Assembly (NCBI GenBank): GCA_964473525.1
Contig: CAYYPK010000056.1
Location: 1-37,916, forward strand
DNA length: 37,916 nucleotides
Reading direction: 5' to 3'
Origin: GCA-2687025 sp964473525
GTDB taxonomy: Bacteria > Poribacteria > WGA-4E > GCA-2687025
Below the pieces are notes generated by a model. It saw only the letters and a program-made list of their open reading frames with translations. It was not told where the DNA came from and made no database searches. The position numbers were made by a program, and so were the translations under genes. Below, piece after piece: positions 17,954 through 24,917 of this stretch (its first letter is position 1; each line of letters begins with the position of its first letter).

Positions 17954-18823
17954 ATGCCCGCCGTTACCGCACGCAAGCGCGACGCCGCCGACGTAGCGGC
18001 CCTCGTCCTACGCGATTCGCTCCATCGCGACACGCCGAACGTGCTGGCCATGTTCCGCCGGGTGACGGACGCCATCCAGCGGTCTGACGGCGACGCCTTC
18101 GCAGGCGAGCTGACACAGGACGCGCTCGCGTGGAACGACGGCCATCGCGTGACGGGAGCCACGTCGGTGACGGCCCTCGTGATGGGCCATCGCGCGTTGG
18201 CTCCGGGTCAGCAGATGGAGTTCGGGGAGCCGCGTGTGGCCTTCGTGGGCGCGGAAGCCTGGGTGAGGCTCGACTGGGCGTGGTCCGTCTGGGCGGGTGG
18301 GGCGATATGCCGGCTCGTCCGCCAGGATTCGGCGTGGCGCATCGCCGCCGTCGATCCCACGGGCGAGCGGCTGACAGCTCCCGTAGAGGAGTTCGACCCC
18401 CGCTTGGCGGCGGAGGAACTAGACTGCATCGCCTCCGTTGTCAGGCAGCTGGGGGCTTCGCTTCGCGCGGCGGGCGCCCGCGCGTTCATCTCGGGGTCGG
18501 GCGGCGACCTGCCCATCCTCGACGCGGACGGTGGTCAGCTTGCGCCGGGGATCGCGGAACGACATCTGGACGAACTCACCGAACACATGCACCCCGCGGG
18601 CGCGTCCGTCGCGGCGTGCCTGCCGTCCGGGCGAGCGCTCGTGATCGTCCCGCGTGACGGGGCGGACTTCACTCTCCACATCGAACGCGCGGGTCGATGG
18701 CGGCTCTCGGCCATCACCCNNNNNNNNNNNNNNNNNNNNNNNNNNNNNNNNNNNNNNNGGCCGACAGCAACAGAATCGACGCCCGCGACCGTAACGACGC
18801 ACACACGGAGGCGTGAACGATGA
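17954..18823 (+). CDS. Cytosolic paralog with two NTF2/SnoaL-like domains, interrupted by an assembly gap
   Basis: About 289 residues if the 39 N at 18720-18758 are counted as 13 codons. ATG 17954 has AAGGAGG nine bases upstream. It aligns with its upstream neighbour: AWVRLDWAWSVWAGGAICRL against AWVASSWQWAAWEGHATALM, followed by W-R-x-x-x-V-D in both. A second domain (about 150-255) contains FISGSGGDLPILDADG and a final W-R strand. No signal peptide is seen. With the gap taken as exact, the frame ends in TGA at 18821-18823, overlapping the next ATG as ATGA. That is a common form of translational coupling and suggests the gap length is a true estimate. Function unknown; the second domain could also be described as unassigned. 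Confidence 0.68.
   Translation: MPAVTARKRDAADVAALVLRDSLHRDTPNVLAMFRRVTDAIQRSDGDAFAGELTQDALAWNDGHRVTGATSVTALVMGHRALAPGQQMEFGEPRVAFVGAEAWVRLDWAWSVWAGGAICRLVRQDSAWRIAAVDPTGERLTAPVEEFDPRLAAEELDCIASVVRQLGASLRAAGARAFISGSGGDLPILDADGGQLAPGIAERHLDELTEHMHPAGASVAACLPSGRALVIVPRDGADFTLHIERAGRWRLSAITXXXXXXXXXXXXXXPTATESTPATVTTHTRRRER
18720..18758. other. Assembly gap (39 N) near the 3' end of the NTF2-like gene
   Basis: Thirty-nine N, a multiple of three. The flanking frames agree across it and lead to an ATGA overlap with the next gene, so the length is probably a real estimate. Confidence 0.95.
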
Positions 18824-20163
18824 AACGCGTGGCACCCGGAATCGCACTGGTCGTCTACCTTGCCGCGACGGTCACGGCACAGGCGGCGGCCCCAGCTAGA
18901 CCGCTGCTCGTGACGCCTGGCGGCGCGACAGTTCCCCCCGGCGTTGTGCTGGCTGCCGCGTCTGACGCTGACACCAGCGTCGACACGCACGACGACCGCG
19001 ACGCGCCGACACTGACGGTCGGTATGTCGAAGATGTTCTACCTGCGCAACGGGGACACGTATGACGGCACGGTGCAGGACATCTCGGACGAAGGCATCGT
19101 GACGCTCGAAACGGGCGATGGGATCCTCTACATTCCCGCGCGCCGCTTCCTGAAGGAAACCGCCCGCATCACGAAGCTCAGTGGGACGCAGTACCAGGGC
19201 GAGATTCTCTCCGAGGACGCCGTTGGATTCGCATTGCGCACGAACTACGGCGAGATCGTCGTCAGCAAGGCGGACATCCAGTCGATGTCGCGCTACCTCG
19301 GCGACAAGCAGATTGCCCGTCGCGAGGAACCGACGAGGTTCTTCCAGGGCGACGAGACGCTGACTCACCTGTTCCTCGACCCCACGGCGTTCGGTCTGCA
19401 GGAGCGCACGTTCTACGTCACGGGCATCTCCCTGGGCTTCGGCTTCACGGAGAACTTCATGCTGATGTCGCGCATGTTCGACAGCTTCAACGGCGACATC
19501 AACCTGAACCCGCAGTTCACCGTGTTGAGGCGACAGCGCGGCTCGTCCGAGATAGCCGTCGCAGTCGGCGGCCGCATCTATACGACGCACGACATGCGCA
19601 CTGAATACAGCCGGTACGGCCACTTCATCGACTACAACGGCGCTGGACTCGACGACCTGGACCGCTACGACCTCATGCGGGACGTCGAGGAACACCTCGT
19701 CGATCGCACGGAGGGAGCGAACGAGGGCGTGTTTGGCGAGGTCTACACGGTCTTGAGTTGGCGAGGCGGCCTGCAGGAAGGTCGCGGCAAGTGGGGCATC
19801 CACGTCGGCGCGAAGACGAACAGCCTCGCCTGGCAGGAGCGGCCGGCGCTCAAGGCGGGCAGCGAGTGGCAGTCGTTCAAGCCGTACCGAGTGTGGCTCG
19901 CGCTCGACTACGACATGAGCAAGCGCGTGAAGTTCCTCACGGAGGTCTTCGCGGACAATGGCTGGCGTTGGCGAGACCTGGAATCCGTCCTGGACGACTA
20001 CTTCACCGACGACACCCCCGGCGTCCTGTCCTTCTCGGACGGGCGGTACCGACCCGTGGACATCGACCTCGGCTTCCTTATCGCCCCCACGGAGTCGCTG
20101 CGCATCGGCGCGCACTTCCAAGACCCGTATCTGACCTTCTACTGGAAGTTCGCTCAGTTCTAG
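18820..20163 (+). CDS. Outer-membrane beta-barrel protein with tandem Sm-like periplasmic domains
   Basis: 447 residues. Signal peptide about 1-23. Two Sm/SH3-like strands-and-turn units come next. The first is at about 68-110 (FYLRNGDTYDGTVQDISDEG, then LYIPARRFL). The second is at about 113-155 (ITKLSGTQYQGEILSEDAVG, then EIVVSKADIQ). The rest (about 190-447) has the alternating aromatic pattern of a barrel (FYVTGISLGFGFTENFMLMS, WGIHVGAKTNSLAW, YRVWLALDYDMS, LRIGAHFQDPYLTFYWKF) and ends in Phe, the C-terminal signal used by BAM. Together this predicts an outer-membrane protein with a periplasmic N-terminal adaptor. No known family name can be given. Start overlaps the previous stop (ATGA), and GGAGG lies just upstream. 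Confidence 0.75.
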   Translation: MKRVAPGIALVVYLAATVTAQAAAPARPLLVTPGGATVPPGVVLAAASDADTSVDTHDDRDAPTLTVGMSKMFYLRNGDTYDGTVQDISDEGIVTLETGDGILYIPARRFLKETARITKLSGTQYQGEILSEDAVGFALRTNYGEIVVSKADIQSMSRYLGDKQIARREEPTRFFQGDETLTHLFLDPTAFGLQERTFYVTGISLGFGFTENFMLMSRMFDSFNGDINLNPQFTVLRRQRGSSEIAVAVGGRIYTTHDMRTEYSRYGHFIDYNGAGLDDLDRYDLMRDVEEHLVDRTEGANEGVFGEVYTVLSWRGGLQEGRGKWGIHVGAKTNSLAWQERPALKAGSEWQSFKPYRVWLALDYDMSKRVKFLTEVFADNGWRWRDLESVLDDYFTDDTPGVLSFSDGRYRPVDIDLGFLIAPTESLRIGAHFQDPYLTFYWKFAQF

Positions 20164-20174
20164 GGAGGCATCGC

Positions 20175-20693
20175 ATGCTGCTTCGACTTCTCGCCACCGC
20201 AACGCTGTTCGCCATGTTGGGGTCGTCGCTCGCGGCGGCCCCAGCCGCCGATGCCACCCGCGAGTCGGGCGTCACGACCATGTCGCGGATCCGCAGGCTA
20301 CGAGTAGTGCGGATGGCCAAGGACTGGGACGGCAAGATCGTCACACTTGAGCGGCGCGACGGCGTTCGGCTTCGGGGGCGTCTTACGCGTGTCCGCAACG
20401 ACCACTTCACGATCACCCAGAGCTCCGACGAGACGACGTCAGTACCCATCGACGACGTCTCGTCCGTCACGCTCCACCCCGACAAGGCGGACATCTTCCT
20501 CAGCGGCTTCATGGGCGTCGGCACGGGCGCGGTGGCTGGCGGCGTCGTTGGACTCAGCGGCCAGTCGTCTTCCCGCGCGGTTGGGCTCGCTGCCTTTGGC
20601 GGCGCCGTGCTTGGTTCGCTGCTGGGCTTCCGCCTGCTACATCGCGACACCGTAGTCGACCTCGACGCGGCTCCCCATCAGGTTCGCTGGTGA
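20175..20693 (+). CDS. Small envelope protein with an Sm-like domain and glycine-zipper membrane hairpin
   Basis: 172 residues. Signal peptide about 1-22 (LLRLLATATLFAMLGSSLAAA). The middle (about 50-100) matches the Sm-like unit of the preceding outer-membrane protein: GKIVTLERRDGVRLRGRLTR, then FTITQSSDETTSVPIDDVSS. The C-terminal part (about 110-155) is a Gly-rich hydrophobic hairpin (GFMGVGTGAVAGGVVGLSG, then AAFGGAVLGSLLGFRLL), typical of glycine-zipper envelope proteins. AGGGAGG sits six bases before the ATG. It begins 11 bases after the outer-membrane protein and is probably the last gene of that operon. Sharing an Sm-like domain with its neighbour suggests they act together in the periplasm, but the role is unknown. 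Confidence 0.7.
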   Translation: MLLRLLATATLFAMLGSSLAAAPAADATRESGVTTMSRIRRLRVVRMAKDWDGKIVTLERRDGVRLRGRLTRVRNDHFTITQSSDETTSVPIDDVSSVTLHPDKADIFLSGFMGVGTGAVAGGVVGLSGQSSSRAVGLAAFGGAVLGSLLGFRLLHRDTVVDLDAAPHQVRW

Positions 20694-20756
20694 ACACATC
20701 CATGGCGCGCGGCCCGCAAGGTGGGTCGCGCGCTGACATGCGCAGATCGGAACGCC

Positions 20757-22391
20757 ATGCGGCTCACAAGCGACCTTCGGGCGGCCGCCCTTGATCGACG
20801 GGCGGTCGCTCTCAGAGAGCTGTCGCGGCAGCAGTTCGACATCCTCGTCGTGGGCGGCGGAATCACGGGCGCCGCGGTCGCCAGGGAAGCGGCCGGGCAG
20901 GGATGGCGTGTCGCGCTCATCGAGCAGGACGATTACGCCAGCGGAACATCCAGCAGGTCGTCCCGGCTCATTCACGGTGGGTTGCGGTACGTGAAGCACA
21001 TGCGCGTTGGGCTGGTTGCCGCGTCGTTGGAGGAGCAAGCCGCCCTGGCGGCGAGCGCGCCGCACCTGGTCCGCCCGTTGCCGTTCCTGCTTCCCTTCTA
21101 CTGCGATGGACGTCCATCGCCCGCCGCCATGCGGATAGGGATGGGCGTGTATCGCGCGCTGAGCCCGTCCGCGTCGGCGTGCGAGCACAGGTCGCTGTCC
21201 GCCGACGAGGTGGCAACGCGGGAACCACTGCTGGACAGTGAAGGACTCGCTGGAGGCTTCTTGCATCGGGAGTATGTGACGCACGACGCGAGACTTGTCA
21301 TCGAGACGATCCTCGCAGCGCGGGGACAGGGCGCCACCACGGCGAATTACGTGCGACGACAGCGCCCTCTCGCCCAAGGTGGTCGCACAACAGGCGTCGT
21401 CGCGCAAGACATGGTCTCCGGCGACGCGTTCGAAATCCGGGCGCGCGTCGTCGTGAACGCCACTGGGCCATGGCCTCCTCCCTCTGGCGTCGGTCAGAGG
21501 AGCGGCGCCCCCACGATGTCTCTTACAAAGGGCGTCCACGTCCTGCTTCCCCGGCCGCGCCTTCCCATCCGCCATGCCGTGGCGTTCTTCTCGCCGCGAG
21601 ACGGCAGGCCGCTGTTCGCCGTGCCTCAGAGCCAGTTCGTGTACATCGGTACGACAGAGACGTCGTACGAAGGCGACCCAGCGCGCGTCGGAGTCGATCG
21701 CGCCGACGTGGCGTACCTGACCGAAGCGGCCGCGCGCGCGTTCCCAACGCAGCACGTTACGACCGCGGACGTCGCCGCGTCCTGGGCCGGCGTGCGCCCA
21801 CTCGTCTCCGGGAACAGGCGGGACGTCGATAGGCTCAGCAGGCGGTACGTGCTGCGGTGGAACTCCCAGGGCGAGTTGTCGATCCTTGGGGGTAAGCTGA
21901 CGCTGCACCGCCGCGTCGCCCGCGCCGCGCTGGCGGCAATCGCGCGACGAAGCCATTGGCGCGCGCGGCGGCGGGAGTCGCGCGGCGCGGATCTTCTGCC
22001 GGGCGCTCTCTGGCGCACGCCGCCTCACGAAGTCGCCTTGGATCTGGCGCGCGCCGGCCTGGAACCGAGCGCCGCGCGACACCTGATGGACACGTACGGA
22101 AGTCGGGCGCGGCACTTCGCGGAGATCCTCGAGCAGAGCCCAGCGGGGGGCGAGCGCATCTCCCCGGCCGCCCCACATCTCTGGGCGGAGCTAGACTTCG
22201 CGATCCGCCACGAGATGGCGATCGAGACAGAGGACTTCACGCGACGTCGCACGGACCTCGGCTTGTCGCTCGCAGCCGCGGGCGTCGCCATGCCACGCTC
22301 TCTCGACGCGTGGCAGCTACCCGCCGTTCCTGGACACATGGCGGCCGCTCCGCCACGCGGCCCGTCTCTCATGCAGAGGAGCGCGACGTGA
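20757..22391 (+). CDS. glpD: FAD-dependent glycerol-3-phosphate dehydrogenase family protein
   Basis: 544 residues. An N-terminal FAD-binding Rossmann motif (FDILVVGGGITGAAVAREAA, about 27-46) is followed by the family block TSSRSSRLIHGGLRYV. Later come LTKGVHVLLPR, FVYIGTTETSYEGDP and WAGVRPLVSG, and ILGGKLTLHRRVA. A C-terminal helical cap contains HEMAIETEDFTRRRTDLGL, the GlpD cap motif. GlpD oxidises sn-glycerol-3-phosphate to dihydroxyacetone phosphate and passes electrons to the quinone pool at the membrane face. Length fits the family. Start chosen at ATG 20757 since the FAD motif follows about 25 residues later; the ribosome site is weak (GGA), and an upstream GTG at 20721 is possible. 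It overlaps the next gene as GTGA. No glycerol kinase or uptake gene is nearby, so the physiological substrate could differ. Confidence 0.88.
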   Translation: MRLTSDLRAAALDRRAVALRELSRQQFDILVVGGGITGAAVAREAAGQGWRVALIEQDDYASGTSSRSSRLIHGGLRYVKHMRVGLVAASLEEQAALAASAPHLVRPLPFLLPFYCDGRPSPAAMRIGMGVYRALSPSASACEHRSLSADEVATREPLLDSEGLAGGFLHREYVTHDARLVIETILAARGQGATTANYVRRQRPLAQGGRTTGVVAQDMVSGDAFEIRARVVVNATGPWPPPSGVGQRSGAPTMSLTKGVHVLLPRPRLPIRHAVAFFSPRDGRPLFAVPQSQFVYIGTTETSYEGDPARVGVDRADVAYLTEAAARAFPTQHVTTADVAASWAGVRPLVSGNRRDVDRLSRRYVLRWNSQGELSILGGKLTLHRRVARAALAAIARRSHWRARRRESRGADLLPGALWRTPPHEVALDLARAGLEPSAARHLMDTYGSRARHFAEILEQSPAGGERISPAAPHLWAELDFAIRHEMAIETEDFTRRRTDLGLSLAAAGVAMPRSLDAWQLPAVPGHMAAAPPRGPSLMQRSAT

Positions 22392-23407
22392 GCAACGACA
22401 CGCTCCGGTTCGACGCGGCGATCAACCCGTACGGCTGCGCCCCCTCCGTCGTCGAGGCGATGGAGGAGTTCGCAAGGTCGAAGGCGTACCGGTTCTACGG
22501 CGAGCCGTTCGCGGAGACGCTCAGGGAGCGTCTCGCTGAACACCTGGGAGTCTCCGCGGACAGCGTGCTCGTCTACAACGGCGCGGGCGAGGCGCTTGTG
22601 TGGCAGTTCATCGCGCACCTGCTGCTGCCGCAGGGGCGCCTGATGGCGCCGCACCCGTCCTACGAGCGGTTCGTGGCCGTGGGAGCTCGGTGCGCCGCGG
22701 AGGTCGTGCACGTCCCGCTGTTGGATGGCTTCGCGCTGGACGTGGACCGCATGATCGACGTAGGCAAGGAGCGGGGCATTGCCGTCGCGCTTCTGAGCAG
22801 CCCTAACAACCCGACTGGGAACATCCTGCTCGACGATGCGACGCTCCGCGAGTTGCTCGACCGGCTGCCGAACTGCTTGTGGATCGTGGACGAAGCCTAT
22901 GCGGACTACGCGGGAGTCACGTTCGCGCCGCTGACGTCGGAGCGTGGGAATCTCGTCGTGCTGCGCACATTCTCGAAGGCGTACGGACTGGCGGGACTGC
23001 GCGTGGGCTACGCTGTCGCGCATCCCACGGTGTCGGCGCGGATGCGTGAGATGCAGATTCCGTGGGCGGTGGACTCCATGGCGCTTGTCGCGGCGCAGGC
23101 GGCGTTGCTGGATCAGGCGTACCTCGCGGCGACCGTGGAACGCATCCAGGCGGATTGCGCCGCATTCGCCGACGCGCTGGACCAGATCCGCGACGTGACC
23201 CGCTTCCCAAGCAATGCGAACTTCTTTCTCCTCGAGCTGGACGAGTCGATTGTCCGGGCAGTAGCCACGCGGCTGGAGGCGGAGAGCATCACCGTGCGCC
23301 GCCGCGAAGACATGCCCAGCCACATACGCGTGACCAGCATGCTCCCCGCTGACAACGACGTGCTGGTGAAGGCGCTGTCGGTTGCGGCGTCGCACGCCGC
23401 GGGCTAG
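22388..23407 (+). CDS. PLP-dependent class I/II aminotransferase, HisC/CobD-like
   Basis: 339 residues from GTG 22388. AGAGGAG is six bases upstream and the start overlaps the glpD stop (GTGA). It shows the fold-type I landmarks: INPYGCAPSVVEAM at the start, YNGAGEAL (phosphate loop), SSPNNPTGN, the Asp of IVDEAYADY, the PLP Schiff-base Lys-197 in TFSKAYGLAGLRVGY, and the late Arg in HIRVTSML. Closest families are histidinol-phosphate aminotransferase and L-threonine-O-3-phosphate decarboxylase (CobD). No histidine or cobalamin genes are nearby, so neither is assured. The tight overlap with glpD implies joint expression and perhaps a shared three-carbon phosphate pathway. That link is inference. 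Confidence 0.88.
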   Translation: MSNDTLRFDAAINPYGCAPSVVEAMEEFARSKAYRFYGEPFAETLRERLAEHLGVSADSVLVYNGAGEALVWQFIAHLLLPQGRLMAPHPSYERFVAVGARCAAEVVHVPLLDGFALDVDRMIDVGKERGIAVALLSSPNNPTGNILLDDATLRELLDRLPNCLWIVDEAYADYAGVTFAPLTSERGNLVVLRTFSKAYGLAGLRVGYAVAHPTVSARMREMQIPWAVDSMALVAAQAALLDQAYLAATVERIQADCAAFADALDQIRDVTRFPSNANFFLLELDESIVRAVATRLEAESITVRRREDMPSHIRVTSMLPADNDVLVKALSVAASHAAG

Positions 23408-23576
23408 ACTAAGAGCGCCAGCCTACGGAATATGGAGTGTATCAGGCGCTACGCCGAGGGAGCAGGACGTGCCCTTAACTTCCCGTCGACGGGTAGCGAT
23501 AGCTCGCGGGACGCCGCGACGGCAAGGGACCACGCCGGAGCGGGCCGGCCGTGCGGCCCTCGCGCGCCGTTCCGCC

Positions 23577-23807
23577 GTGACGAGCATTTCACCGAAGGCG
23601 GTGCTGGTCGGCGTTCTCGGCGGTACCGTGGCGCCGATCGTCTACGGCCTAGCGACCAAGCCGTTGAACGAACTCTGGGGCGGGTCGTTCTGGCAATTCG
23701 TCCTCTGGCTCCCGGTCATGCTCCTGGTACTGCTGGCGACCGGCGGCGTCGCCGGCGCCCTCGCCGCGGTGTTCTTCTGCGCGCTCCGTAAGCCGCGCCG
23801 CATCTAG
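23577..23807 (+). CDS. Small two-TM membrane protein, paralog of the next gene
   Basis: 76 residues from GTG 23577, with two hydrophobic segments: AVLVGVLGGTVAPIVYGLA and FVLWLPVMLLVLLATGGVAG. It ends in a basic tail (ALRKPRRI). The protein aligns end to end with the 71-residue product of 24025-24240, notably LLATGGVAGALAA against LLTGGPVGALAAT before the basic tail. That similarity is the main reason to believe both are real. An alternative GTG at 23469 has a better ribosome site (GAGGGAG, six bases) and would add 36 Arg-rich residues. The start is therefore unsettled. Function unknown. Confidence 0.55.
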   Translation: MTSISPKAVLVGVLGGTVAPIVYGLATKPLNELWGGSFWQFVLWLPVMLLVLLATGGVAGALAAVFFCALRKPRRI

Positions 23808-24024
23808 GCGTTGGCCACGACTGCGAAGGCGCGCTGCGGCTACGATCCGCGGCGGTCGCGTCATGTGCCGGTATCTGAGGAGCGGATCGCGTAGCATGGA
23901 ACCACGAGCGCTACATCGCGGATCCCCAGCGTCTCGGATGCCGGCGCGCCCAACGAGCGGGAGGCCCCGCCCAGCAGGCCGCCCCGGCCTGGCGCGCAGG
24001 CCGGATGTCGCGGAGGCGTCGCCG

Positions 24025-24240
24025 ATGGTGGCGATAGTGGGCGCAGCCGTGGTGGCTGGGGCGCCTTTCCTCTGGTTCCTCGGCGCCGCCATCCGAGCCG
24101 GAGTCGTAGAGGGGGCGTCATTGCCCCAGGTTCTGCGCTGGTCGGGCATGGCGTTCGTGCTATGTCTCCTCACCGGCGGCCCCGTCGGCGCGCTCGCGGC
24201 CACGAGTGTCCGGGCGCTTCTCAGACGCGAACGGCGATAG
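24025..24240 (+). CDS. Small two-TM membrane protein, paralog of the preceding gene
   Basis: 71 residues. ATG 24025 has GGAGG eight bases upstream. Two hydrophobic segments (VAIVGAAVVAGAPFLWFLGA and GMAFVLCLLTGGPVGALAAT) are followed by a basic tail (RALLRRERR). It is a tandem duplicate of the protein at 23577-23807. Its stop lies three bases from the stop of the convergent GNAT gene. The 217 bases between the two small genes hold nothing else recognised. Function unknown. Confidence 0.6.
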   Translation: MVAIVGAAVVAGAPFLWFLGAAIRAGVVEGASLPQVLRWSGMAFVLCLLTGGPVGALAATSVRALLRRERR

Positions 24241-24243
24241 ACC

Positions 24244-24804
24244 CTACGGGATCCGCTCTACGGCGGATGGGTCGTACAGTCGCTCCCAGTCCTCGCGCAG
24301 AATCGCGTAGCGGTACGCGTCCTCGAGCACGCCATTGACGTTGCGCTCATGCTGCCGCAGGACGCCTTCGAGCTGGAACCCGGGCGTCTTCTCGATGGAG
24401 CGTCGGGACGCGGTGTTCGAGACCACGCAGCCAGTCTCGATCCGGTTCAGACCCAACAGCGCGAACCCAAGGAAGAACAGGTGCGGCTTGCTGCCGGGGG
24501 CGACGCCTCGGCCCCGCATGTGCGCGAACGTGTCGGCTCCCGTGTAGCCGCGTTCGTCTTCGCAACTGCCGATGCCCAACAGACTGCCGCCCGCCAACTC
24601 TCCGTCCAAAGTGGCGTAGAAGCCGTACTTCGTCTGGCGCCCATTGGCGTCCCACGCCGGGCGATAGCTGTCCGCCAACTCCGCGAGCATGTAGTCGGAG
24701 TCCGGGTAGCCTGCCCACGAGGCCGCGACCTGGTCGTAGTTGGCTACTGTGATACGGTGGAGGACGATGTCGCCGTGCCGCAGCGCGCTGAAATCCAGTT
24801 GCAC
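24244..24804 (-). CDS. GNAT-family N-acetyltransferase (RimJ/RimL-like)
   Basis: 186 residues from a GTG at 24802-24804, with GGGAG just upstream. The N-terminus (RHGDIVLHRITVANYDQV) and the middle match RimJ/RimL-type acetyltransferases: a GYT-x-x-DTFAHMRGRGVAPGSKP acetyl-CoA loop, then LGFALLGLNRIETGCVVSNTASRR with the N-x-A-S-x-R-x-I-E-K motif, and a C-terminal FQLEGVLRQHERNVNG. These enzymes move the acetyl group of acetyl-CoA to an amino group on a protein N-terminus or small molecule. The R-G-x-G-x-A/G pyrophosphate loop is present as RGRGVAPG. Substrate unknown. It is transcribed divergently from the GH2-like gene. Confidence 0.85.
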   Translation of the reverse strand: MQLDFSALRHGDIVLHRITVANYDQVAASWAGYPDSDYMLAELADSYRPAWDANGRQTKYGFYATLDGELAGGSLLGIGSCEDERGYTGADTFAHMRGRGVAPGSKPHLFFLGFALLGLNRIETGCVVSNTASRRSIEKTPGFQLEGVLRQHERNVNGVLEDAYRYAILREDWERLYDPSAVERIP

Positions 24805-24840
24805 GTCTCTCCCATTCCGGCGAGTCTATTCCAGGCGTCG

Positions 24841-24869
24841 ATCATACACCGTCCGGCAACCGACGTCCC
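24841..24869 (-). promoter_or_regulatory. Possible promoter of the GNAT gene
   Basis: On the minus strand, GGGACG (24869-24864), a 17-base spacer, then TATGAT (24846-24841). The -10 matches five of six consensus bases and the -35 keeps the GAC core. It lies about 37 bases before the GTG start. Eye-matched only. Confidence 0.33.
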
Positions 24870-24917
24870 GGCTCAGACTCAGGGCGACCAAGAGGCGACA
24901 GAGACGGAGGCGAACGC

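Noticed and set aside
18535..20202. Minus-strand open frame of over 500 codons opposite the outer-membrane protein gene
   Set aside because: It crosses the 39-N gap, lacks domains and mirrors the codon bias of the plus-strand genes.
20637..23395. Long minus-strand open frames opposite glpD and the aminotransferase
   Set aside because: Antisense to clear enzyme families, Arg/His/Pro-rich, with no motifs.
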